This document shows, piece by piece, positions 1-9,003 of a stretch of DNA of 64,000 nucleotides. The first letter of the stretch is position 1. Each line of letters opens with the position of its first letter. Source of the stretch: Calycina herbarum (taxonomy: Eukaryota; Ascomycota; Leotiomycetes; Helotiales; Pezizellaceae); contig LLEY01000026.1 of the NCBI GenBank assembly GCA_001414485.1, positions 124,001-188,000 of the forward strand, in the 5' to 3' direction. The translations under genes were made by a program, and so were the position numbers. The notes beneath the pieces were generated by a model, which was not told the origin of the DNA, ran no database searches, and saw only the letters and a program-made list of their open reading frames with translations.

Positions 1-237
1 GAGGGAGCACCTCTCCCTACAAGTGGCACCATTCCTTGCAAAGAAGGATACTCCCTCACCTACACCTGGAAGAGTATCACCGAGGGAATCCAAGCCACAT
101 ATGCGACGCCCAGCTCTCCCGCTTTTACTTATAATGTCCCGAATTTGGGATGTGATGGTGCTCAACCACAGAACACTTGTAAATTTGGATTTGAGAATAT
201 TTTCCCAGGATTCACGAGGATCTCTTTCAAGGCTTAA
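1..237 (+). CDS. 3' end of unknown protein-coding gene (partial)
   Basis: Frame 1 is open from the first base of the window to a TAA at 235-237 and gives the last 78 residues of a protein. It contains two cysteines near the end (GCDG and NTCKFGF) and Ser/Thr/Gly-rich, beta-like sequence such as YSLTYTWKS, which would suit a secreted or cell-surface protein. I do not recognise the family. The 5' part lies outside the window, so neither the start nor a signal peptide can be seen. The frame reads like real coding sequence: it has no internal stops and a balanced composition. Confidence 0.55.
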   Translation, partial: EGAPLPTSGTIPCKEGYSLTYTWKSITEGIQATYATPSSPAFTYNVPNLGCDGAQPQNTCKFGFENIFPGFTRISFKA

Positions 238-903
238 GGTGTGATTTGAGAATGGTGGTCGAGATGAGTGATGCATGATGGGGCATGAAAGTGTGGGGAA
301 GATCGGTGTATAATGGGATTGTCTTTTGTTTTATCATGTCGTTTTCCTTTATTTTCCTTTTCAGTTTTACGTGTGGGGTTGGTATTGCATGGCTTGCGGT
401 TTGAGAGACTTGTGCGCAGGTTGTTGGGTGTAATTCAAAAAGAAGAATTGATTTGGGAGCAAATCTGTATTCTGGTTCTAATAATAATGTCACATTCCTT
501 ATCATCTGATTCATTTTCTCCTTCGTCAGAAGCGAATTCATGGATTCTTAATTGTTCATATTTTGTGAGACAATGAGAAAGCTTGGGTGTCTATTAGATG
601 AAATATTTTAAACCACTTTACTTGTATTAATGGCCAGTGGCCATTGATTAAAAGTGTGAGGGACCCAATCTTTAACAAGCCTTGTAAATACAAAAAGTGA
701 GAAATAGGGTTGCAATGTCAAATCCTCAGTCCCTGGAGATAGACCAGATGGCGAGGCCAAATGGCAAATAGAGAGCCGTATCGTTAAGATACGAAATTCA
801 AAAACATGTATAAGCTCTCCCACAGTTGCAGAACCAATGAATGTAAATAGTGGTATCATCAAACTATTTTTTGTCTATACTACAATACAAATCATGCAAG
901 CCC
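238..903. other. intergenic, no gene seen
   Basis: AT-rich stretch between two genes that converge on it. It holds the 3' flank of the partial gene and the 3' flank of PDX1. Open frames here are short and of low complexity. No RNA gene or repeat was recognised. Confidence 0.5.
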
Positions 904-2230
904 TCACAAAACAAGTCTTCCAGGCTCCTCTTCTAGAACGGTCTTTACTCTATCAAGGAAGACTTGAGCTCTCTTCTCGTCACCCGTTGGCACCTTGACG
1001 CTGAAAACGTTGACAGATGCAGACATTCCCGGCTTTGGAGAGAGTACAGGGGCTTTCCGTCTTGTAGTTCCGGAAAGAATATCAATGATATCTGCACTCT
1101 TAGAAGGCCCTCTTGTGCCCTTCAATGGAGCTGCCCCAGGAAGTGCGGTTATTTGAGGCAAAAAGTTACCCCTAACGCCACCTGCAGTTGTAACCTTGTC
1201 GAGGCCAAGTACTTGGTTGAATAACTCATCCGAAGATGGCTTGTATGTTTTAGATCGAGGTAAATCGTCATTCGCAACATCTGCAGCACGAGCAATGAAG
1301 GTAGATAGTGGCATGAATACACCCAAGGTCTTCTGGATTCGTTGCTGGACTTCAATGACTTGTGCCATTGAAATTGGAACAGCAACTTCGAGGTCCCTTT
1401 CAACTACTGGCTCTGGGATCGCTTCAACCTTCTTCGCTGGTTTTGGTGCGGGTGTGGCGAGTTTGATGTTGCTGAGGTCCAGATGACTGAGTTTCGCAAT
1501 CTTGCTGGAGAGCTCTGAGGGATACGATTCGGAGATTGAGCCCAAATATGCAAGTACATCACCCTTTAGCAACCTGTTGTTGGGACCGCTTGGTGACATC
1601 TTATCAATATCCGCCTGCTCGAGACCCTTTTGGTGAATCAGAGCCTGGACTGATGGCAGCAGTGGTTTTGTCTGCTTCTTTGCCGGGCTCGAAGCCTTCT
1701 CCGGATCGGAAGATTTTGATGCGGGAGCCTCTGATTTCGGTTCTGAGGGCTCTGGGCTCGAGGTTTCCTTCTTTGGTGATGGGGCGGCTTCGGCATCCGA
1801 GGGCATTTCCAATGTGCTAATATCGTCTCCCACTTCTGCAAGAACACCAATTTGTGTTCCAACTGGAATTCCCTTTGTGCCGTCTCCCTTCGTAATCTTG
1901 GCCATGATGCCATCATCTTGTGCCTCCACATCCATTGAGGCCTTATCCGTCTCGATTTCCAAGAGCACATCCCCCGCCTGAAACGAATCTCCCTCCTTGA
2001 CTTTCCAGCTAGCAATGTTCCCCTCGGTCATAGTAGGTGACAAGGCAGGCATCGTGAAGTTCTGCGCAGCCATTGAGGAAGCCGATGTTCGGAAGCCTGT
2101 TTTAAAGTCAGTAGCCCTTTTCCCAATAATTTCTTGCCAGGATTTGCGCACCTCGAACAGCGGCATCTTGTCGCAACTGCCTAGTGGTGAGCCTCGCCGA
2201 AAGACGGCAAGCTGTCGCAAAAGATGCCAT
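904..2230 (-). CDS. PDX1: pyruvate dehydrogenase complex protein X (E3-binding protein)
   Basis: Mitochondrial matrix component that tethers E3 (dihydrolipoamide dehydrogenase) to the E2 core of the pyruvate dehydrogenase complex. Proposed exons on the minus strand are 2230-2152 and 2096-904, with a 55-bp intron (GTGCGC donor, CTGAC branch, AACAG acceptor), giving 423 aa. The spliced N-terminus (MASFATACRLSARLTTRQ) is a good amphipathic, Arg-rich mitochondrial presequence. The unspliced frame is also open upstream but starts at TTG rather than ATG, so the spliced model is preferred. A lipoyl domain follows (FTMPALSPTMTEG; lipoyl lysine about K78 in ETDKASMDV). Next come a Pro/Ser/Lys-rich linker and an E3-binding domain at about 174-213 (PSVQALIHQKGLEQADIDKM). 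The C-terminal region lacks a recognisable E2 catalytic HxxxDG motif, as expected for protein X rather than E2. Confidence 0.88.
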
Positions 2231-2481
2231 ACTGGCTGTGAAGAATTGGTGCTCAATTGAGCTGTGGGCGTGGTTGAGGAAGCTGTTTAAAGATGCTCAA
2301 AGTATTTAGTCGTTGGGACGCCGAATTGGCGGGCCCGCGCTAACGATAATCCCCGAGCTCCGATATCACCGCGACTTTTTGGTTGAAGATGCGCTTCAGC
2401 AGACAGTTGAAGATACTCAAGGTATGCAATTCCAATCGCCCTTCAATGGCAGAGCACCTATGCTAATGGTTCCGGTTTCAG
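2231..2481. promoter_or_regulatory. shared divergent promoter region
   Basis: The PDX1 ATG (2230, minus) and the start of the next gene on the plus strand (2482, or 2389 with an upstream exon) lie back to back, only about 160-250 bp apart. Both products look mitochondrial, so a bidirectional promoter is plausible. A probable intron at 2422-2481 (GTATGC donor, TGCTAAT branch, TTTCAG acceptor) ends exactly at the ATG at 2482. Confidence 0.45.
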
Positions 2482-3516
2482 ATGTCAGCCTTCTCCAGAG
2501 GATGTCTCCGCCAGCAAAGTTTGTTCACAAGACCAGTGCAGCCGCTCCAACTAAGTAGTTATCAACCTCGATTCTTCACCACCACGCCATTCCTCCAAGC
2601 AAACAAAAAGTCTCACAACACACCTAGAAGAGGGTCCACACCCCTAGATCCAATAGCTCCAAAGCAGAGTCCCAGTGGCATACTGCCCAAAGAAATCACA
2701 ATCCCAAAGCCCACCATACCTCAAAATCATTCCAAACCCGCCCCTACAAAAAACCTCACAATCTCCAAGAAATCACTCGTCGCTCCTTCAGTAAACTACA
2801 AAACATATGCCGACTCCCTGCTGCAAAAGGACGAGCCATCAACCCTCTACATCGCCCCCTCCCACACACGTTACTTTATATCATGTTGGGCGACCACAAC
2901 CCTCTTCATGTCCCAAGCAGTCTACTGCACACGCCTCTACCTACTTCCCCCAGATGACGTTCACTATCTCATTCCCTACGGCTTCGGTATAGCTGGGATG
3001 CTTTGGGCAGGTCTCGGGACATGGTTAGTGCTAGGGGCATCAGGAATAATCAGGAAAATCACCGCGATCCCCAATAAAACCACGGACGGGTCAAAACCAA
3101 GAAGCTTAGAACTCGAGGTCGAATTCCGGAAGATGTTCCCCATGCCCTTTTTCCCTGCGAGGAAATTGTATATTTCCCCTGCCGAGTTTATAATGTATAA
3201 GCCTCTAAATCCACATCTCAACCCCTCCCAAATGGCCGCAATCAAAAGACATGAAGAAGGTCTGGCACGGGAGGAAGCCGAGCGGTTAGAATATGAGGAA
3301 GCCCATAAAGCGACCGCCCCGTTCCGAAAGGCGAATGCTGCTGTTAGCAATGCATTTTCGGGATTATGGTATGATACGAAGAGGGCTTGGTCTAGAGAAG
3401 GGTTTGACAAGGTTAGAATTAAAGGCAGAAAATATAACATGGATGTGACTTCGGGTCAAGCTTTGGACGATGGGCGTGCTCTAGATAAGGTCGTCACGAT
3501 CCAGCAGCCTCTGTGA
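2482..3516 (+). CDS. mitochondrial membrane protein, TMEM223/Mrx15-like
   Basis: Single-exon reading of 344 aa. The N-terminus (MSAFSRGCLRQQSLFTRP ... RFFTTTPF) is a typical mitochondrial presequence. The mature part has two hydrophobic helices at about 135-155 (CWATTTLFMSQAVYCTRLYL) and 164-190 (YGFGIAGMLWAGLGTWLVLG), followed by a basic/charged tail. Two hairpin helices behind a targeting sequence resemble the TMEM223/Mrx15 family of inner-membrane proteins linked to mitoribosomes or complex IV assembly. That assignment is from memory of the architecture and is tentative. An upstream ATG at 2389 could be joined in frame through a 60-bp intron (2422-2481), adding 11 residues. Confidence 0.6.
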   Translation: MSAFSRGCLRQQSLFTRPVQPLQLSSYQPRFFTTTPFLQANKKSHNTPRRGSTPLDPIAPKQSPSGILPKEITIPKPTIPQNHSKPAPTKNLTISKKSLVAPSVNYKTYADSLLQKDEPSTLYIAPSHTRYFISCWATTTLFMSQAVYCTRLYLLPPDDVHYLIPYGFGIAGMLWAGLGTWLVLGASGIIRKITAIPNKTTDGSKPRSLELEVEFRKMFPMPFFPARKLYISPAEFIMYKPLNPHLNPSQMAAIKRHEEGLAREEAERLEYEEAHKATAPFRKANAAVSNAFSGLWYDTKRAWSREGFDKVRIKGRKYNMDVTSGQALDDGRALDKVVTIQQPL

Positions 3517-4294
3517 GTAGATCTATCAGTTGCTTTTTTATGACACCATGTAAAATATTGTAAATCCTCTCTTTGCATCTAGTAGAAAAGTTGGAACAAC
3601 ACACAAACTAACTTTTGACCACTTTGTACTGTGAACTTGTGCTGCGAATGGAAAACCCAGTATTTTCATGAAGATCTCCAGAACCTGCGTCAATCGTGCT
3701 AGCCCACCCAGTCTCGGATATATATAAACTTTTTGTACGGGAGTAGATGTTTTCGCATATTCCGGGTCTGGATGGGATATCATCACTCTTTAATTTAGGT
3801 GGAAAGAAAGCGACTCTCGGATCCGGTTCCGACACTTTGAAGGATCTGAGCACTAGCAAGAAAAGGGGTTAAGACGTGAAGTACTCACTGCCTGTTCTCA
3901 TGAAGTGGTTTGGGTGGAAAAAGGTATATATTAAGCGAAAAAAATTGGATAGGCAGCCCCGTATACAGACATATATGAAAGTGTATGCTGATTGCGTTCA
4001 ATTGTCCTCAATTCCATAGTAGCAGCCCGACTAACCTTTTTCTTCACACAAAGAACTGGTAAACTATCAGGTCATTATTAGAATCTCACATATATAACGT
4101 CACCACCTGTCAGCAACCTACAAAGATTACTAGGGGCAACAGACTGCATAGCGAGCAACCAAATTCCTTGATTGTCATAGGCTTAGCATTCCTGATTTTG
4201 GTCACAAAAAGAAGCCTCTCTCTCTAATGCAAGTTTTTACTTGACCTCTAAGCTAGAAAGTCCGAACCTCAATTTTCCCCTGCAGAATATTGCT
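3517..4294. other. intergenic, no gene seen
   Basis: 3' flanks of two converging genes. Only short, unconvincing open frames are present, and no repeat or RNA gene was recognised. Confidence 0.5.
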
Positions 4295-7205
4295 TTACTG
4301 GCAATCCTCACACACCTTCTTTCCCTTTCCATCTCCCTTCGCTTCCTCAGCGACAGCAGGCTTCACCTCCTCGACATGTTGCGTAGAAACACCTCCACTC
4401 TGGCGTAAAGTCAGACCTTCTGTTTGACGGAGCGTCTTCTCAGTTGTTTGACTGGGCTCAGGATTCAAGGGGTTGGTGTATTGAACCTGCCCGTGGGGTG
4501 TGAGGGGGTTAAGGGGACTTGGGAGAGGTTGCGACGTTGGGGATAGGTGATCTTGTGTTGTTGTTGGGATGGTGGTTGGTTCTGGGATCAATTAGTCTTT
4601 AGTTTAGAAATGAGGCGACTCGAGGTTTGGGTCGTTGGTTATAACAGAAGTACAAAGGGAACAGGGGTTTGGGGAAGGTCATTTTTTCATTGGAGTGGTT
4701 TTGGAAGAGTGGCCTTCAAGAAGTTTGAGGGATAGAGAGGGTATGTCTCTATGTTGACGCCTGCTACTTATCCAAGATTCATCTCGAACACAAAAGAAAG
4801 TATAAAGATAACATAAAGTGAGTAGAAACTTACTTTTGTGTCCATCAACGTGGCCTAGATTTCTAGATGGGTCTATTACATCTCTAACTCGTTTTTTGAG
4901 TTCTTTTGTTTCTATTTTGGAAATGAGGTTAGTCCGGTTGTTGGTATTGATGCTGAAAACTGGCGCGCTTGAGAACTGGAAATAGATGTAGTGAGAGGAT
5001 CTGTCCTTGTTTTTCGGCATTATCTGAGATAGTTTAGGGGAATCAGGAACTCGGTTTCTTAATTCTCCTAAACCTTCTTAATTAAAAGCTATGATGCAGT
5101 AATAAAAAAAAAGAGTGCCGGAGAGCAATGCCCGAGTTTCTTAAATGATGCAAAGCAATGAAGCAGCTTGTAGGGTACAAAGTGGACGTGTAAAAATGCA
5201 GGACTAGGACCCGACTTGACGGGGTCCAAGTTAAAACCACTATTGTTGACAGACAAAAAAGAGACTTGGGCACCGATGTTAAGAATCTCGATAGAAATGT
5301 CGCCACTTTTTATCGGCAACTCCCTCGACACCGCATCGTTACTATCGAGGCCCAAGTCTGAACAAAACAGGTTACAATAATTCCGCAAGGTAGCAACCCG
5401 GAAATTTTTAAAGAAGAGAAGACCCCCAGGTCAGCACTGTATAAATGTCCCCGAGGCTATCACTCCCACGACAATTAACTTCCAACAAGCCTAGCTTGAT
5501 AGAACAGCTTGTCAAAAGAACCTATGGCCATGGCCGTCGAATGGCAAGGAACAAGTAAAACAGCAATTCGATGTGAAACACCGGGACGAGATTTTCGAAC
5601 CAGGAGACAGGATCCTGCTCAGATGAGCGGGACCCCGAAAGCCGAAAGAAACGTGGTGGCCAGAGACGCAATAACCACAAACGATAACGGGAGAGGTAGG
5701 CAAAGTGTTTTACAGAGTTGACAAGCAGGGTAAGCAATAACCACAGAACGTATCATGTTTTCCGGCTGCAAAAGTACAACGAGACAAGAAGACATTATCG
5801 AAACAGTGATGGACGAAAATGACGATGACGAAGAAGAACAAGACTGGCCCTAACAAAGTCAATCCAGTGATGACAACGCAGGAGCAGATGTAGGACAGAT
5901 GGTGAAGCCCAAACAGAAGCAACGTACCCAGATTTGAACCAAAGTCCCATTCTCATAGTATGAACCGAGGCAGGAGGATTCAACTCCAGGTAGGTAGCCA
6001 GCAAACAAAAGAGCCCACAAGAAGGAACAATTGATAAATAGAGTCTCCCCGCCCCTACTCCCCCCAAGTTTGTGACACACACTAAACCACAAAATTGTGC
6101 TTGAAAGAGGTAACTCGCGAGATAAGGCAACCTAAATGAGAAAGAGCCTCACCACCTAAGACGAGAGAATCTCGCGGAAAGGTATGGAGTCGGATTAGCT
6201 CTTTCTCGGTGACGGACCATCCGAGACTGGGTTCTTTCAAGGGGATCCGAAGATCTTTCATGTGGATGGAGGGGTTAGAGAGGAGTGAGAGGTGGAGAAG
6301 AATGTTGTCGTGATGAGGAGGAAGAGGGAGGTGGTTGAGGAAGGAACGACTTCGACCTCAACCACACTGCAGACCAGGATTGTTGGCACCCTCACAAGAG
6401 GTAGAAGAAAGATGCTCCTCTCGGCACCAACATGCAGCCCAAAAAAAGAAGATACAAAAAGAAAGAGGAGGCCATCCAATGGATTGATTATGAGATATCT
6501 CACAAACTCAGAGTCACTGGCTTTGGACTCCAATTCCAGTTAATGAAACTGGTAATTGAATATTGAATAGGATGCAGAGACAACTGTGAGTAGGTAATTA
6601 TGCCAAAACGAAATGATAAGTCGACGTGAACCAGCTCAAACCCTCTGTAGAACCAAATAATGCTGATGGCGTGATGAGAGAAAATGACATACCCGGAAAT
6701 CCGCCTTCAGCCTTTCTATCCCAAAGCAAGTATTCCTTCACAGCAACAGGACCATCATTATGATTATCACTCGGAGCAGCGTGATACAAATGAACAACAA
6801 AGGTTCCCCCGGTGGATGGCTGCAGGGCGACTTCGCCAAGAGAGTTTCCAAAGGTTGAGAGGAGTTCTTGTGCGAACTACACCATTTAATTAGTAAACAT
6901 CCGGATCCAACAATGAAAACATTTGTTTGTTTCAATATGAATCAGGAAGGCGTTAAAATATCAACACGTGTGTTTAAACTTATGAGATTCTTGCGCATGA
7001 GACTGCGGGGAAAAGGATGTTGACGCTTTGCTTCAACTGAAACGTCACCTGGTAGAGGGGAAGGTAATAAATTCTTCGGATAAGAGGGGTGTAAATGGTT
7101 TAGATAAGGCCTTTTTATACTCACATAGGCAGCTCGCAGCATCCATTTACATTGTGTACAGAATTGAATGGTAACCCGGGGTAAGGGTGGCGATGGGTTC
7201 TCCAT
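4295..7205 (-). CDS. Rdx/selenoprotein-W-like thioredoxin-fold protein with a giant intron
   Basis: Four exons on the minus strand: 7205-7125, 6876-6693, 4911-4834 and 4581-4295, giving 209 aa. All junctions are GT-AG and keep frame. Exon 1 carries the redox motif FCTQCKWMLRAAY (C16-x-x-C19). Exon 2 continues FAQELLSTFGNSLGEVAL and LWDRKAEGGFP. Exon 3 completes the domain with ETKELKKRVRDVIDPSRNLG. Exon 4 is a Pro/Thr/Gln-rich tail ending in CEDCQ. This is the SelW/SelT/SelH (Rdx) family, with Cys in place of selenocysteine. The family has a thioredoxin-like fold and is thought to be redox-active; its cellular partner is unknown. Intron 2 is about 1781 bp (4912-6692), far longer than other introns here, and contains a retroelement relic. 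Introns 1 (248 bp) and 3 (252 bp) are also long. Whether the gene is still spliced correctly cannot be told from sequence. Confidence 0.8.
5561..5623 (+). mobile_element. relic of Ty3/gypsy integrase C-terminus
   Basis: Twenty-one codons read QQFDVKHRDEIFEPGDRILL and then meet a stop at 5624. The FDxKHR...F(E)PGD(R)(V/I)LL pattern is the conserved segment after the integrase core of Ty3/gypsy retrotransposons. The flanking sequence is degraded in all frames. The fragment lies within intron 2 of the Rdx gene, on the opposite strand. The true extent of the element cannot be set; a region of roughly 5.45-6.25 kb is a reasonable guess. Confidence 0.55.
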
Positions 7206-7771
7206 GACTTGGGCTGGTTCGTTGAGTTGTTAAGTGGTCTATCGATGTTGTGGCCCTAGCTTCGATGTTGACCAGGGAGCTCCTTGGGGTTGGTAGTTGG
7301 TACGCTGGTACCTTGTGTTCGAGATATGGTTGTGTCGTGCTGTTGGAAATTATTTGGGAAAGAAAAATTGTTGGAGGAGTTTATCTGGCAATGGCATTAT
7401 TTAAGTGAATTGAAAGCTGGCGTTGTTCTCCACTTGGTTGGAAAACAAGGAAATTGTCTCCGGACGCTGTATATCGCAAGTGCCGACCATCTTTCAAGGG
7501 TCTCACCAAAAAATAAATAGTAAAACAGTTTGTGTTCAAGACATAGAATGAAGTCGTATCGAATGCCCTCGTCAATCCTAATCATAACCCTATACACAAC
7601 GAAGTGAAATAACTACTGAACAAACAGGAAATATTACATGCAACCCGCAGTCTTCCAATGTGACCGCCTACCCGCTTGATGCTACGCTGTCGACGAAGGT
7701 ATTATTTCGCAGACTACCAGTACTCCTAACGCCATTGAATGTTTTCTTCTTCAAGTTTCCCCTCGCGGTTT
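7206..7771. other. intergenic, no gene seen
   Basis: Upstream region of the Rdx gene and 3' flank of the G-gamma gene. No supported coding sequence or repeat. Confidence 0.5.
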
Positions 7772-8112
7772 CTACATCACGGCACAGCATCCACCACTTT
7801 GTTGAGGAGCATACGGATCGTCTTTCTTGTCGACTGTCCCCCAGACCGATGGAACCATGAAATCTTTCGTGCTATTTGTGTAGGAGATGATGCTACCGGC
7901 AGTTAGTATATTGCGATGATTCAGCCTCTGCGAAGGGCAGCTCACCTTTTTGCGGCTTGAGAGACGGGGATCCTTTCGCGTTCCAAATCTTCTCGCAGGC
8001 GGTTGTTCAGTTCGGTAAGACGACGGAGCTTCAGATCGGCCATTGACTGTTTGTTCTTCTTGATCTGAGATGGGTCGCCGACATCGCGGGAGGAGTAGCC
8101 GGAAGGCATCAT
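7772..8112 (-). CDS. heterotrimeric G-protein gamma subunit
   Basis: Two exons on the minus strand, 8112-7946 and 7892-7772, separated by a 53-bp intron, giving 95 aa (94 from the second ATG at 8109). The protein begins MMPSGYSSRDVGDPSQIKKN and contains the canonical fungal G-gamma helix MADLKLRRLTELNNRLRED, then TKDFMVPSVWGTVDKKDDPY. It ends in GGCCAVM, a CaaX box (C92) for prenylation preceded by a palmitoylatable Cys. It forms the obligate dimer with G-beta at the plasma membrane and acts in pheromone/nutrient signalling, development and virulence in related fungi. The exons are too short to stand out as ordinary open frames. A possible further exon upstream at 8215-8340 would be in the 5' leader. 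Confidence 0.92.
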
Positions 8113-9003
8113 GGAGACTTTGGGGATCGATATTCGATGTCGGGATCAGCTCTGCGCACCTTTTGGATTAGCAAACTGCGCCTGTACGCGTGCCCGGGGG
8201 TCGTTGGATCCTACCTGAGAGGAGAGGAGAGGTGGCGCGATGGAAAGAGCTCGAGGCCCAGCGACAGGTGTTTGAGGGGTTCTCGCGACGATTGAGAGAT
8301 GTTCGCTGATGGATTGAGGAGGTTGTGCTTGTGCAGTCAAGTTGATCTGAGTTCAGATTTGAGATTACTCTTTCGGTTGGGCAAGGGAGCGGAGTGGACC
8401 GTGAGTCGCACCTCACTTTTGGGGGCAATGGCTTGGGGGTGGTCAGTGGTCGCTGGAAGATTGCCGGAGAGCGGGAAGAGGGAAGGCACCCGACGCTATG
8501 GCGGCGATGGGATGATCTACGCAGCCCAGAATCACATGACGGGCGAGTTATTGTGCGTCACGTTTTGAGAATAAAAGAATACTATCCTATTGAAGATTAA
8601 GGTACTCGATCTATATTATTTTATTATTCTTTAAATACTCCTCAACAGGCACAATATTGTAACAACTTGAAAAGGTTCCCCATAACCTCTGAGATTAAAG
8701 TAGAGGGGTGATCAAAAGTACCCTTGGGCAGAAATTCACTCGCCGCTTTATCGCAAGATTAATCCCCAATGGGGCTAGCCCATCTCCCCTCGGCTAAGAG
8801 CCCTCCCTTGTTGAATTTGAAAACCACACAAACGTTGACGCCGGCCGCAAATCGATCGAATCGTGGAAACCTCACATTCGTCCACCTACGAAACTTGCGC
8901 ATCAGGCATCAGGTCGACCTGCGCTCTCTCATCGCCCGCCGGCGCACGAATACACACTCGCACATAAACCTCATAATCTGCGACCCCAAGGGAGTGGCCC
9001 ATC
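8113..9003. other. divergent intergenic region (G-gamma / eIF3a promoters)
   Basis: The 890 bp between the start codons of two divergently transcribed genes. It should contain both promoters and 5' leaders. No other gene was recognised. Confidence 0.5.

Noticed and set aside
904..2256. Intronless 450-codon reading of PDX1
   Set aside because: It starts at TTG. The spliced model with an ATG at 2230 gives a proper mitochondrial presequence and keeps the frame into the lipoyl domain.
5930..5990. GGTTCAAATCTGGG on the minus strand, resembling a tRNA B box
   Set aside because: No matching A box, acceptor stem or cloverleaf could be found around it.
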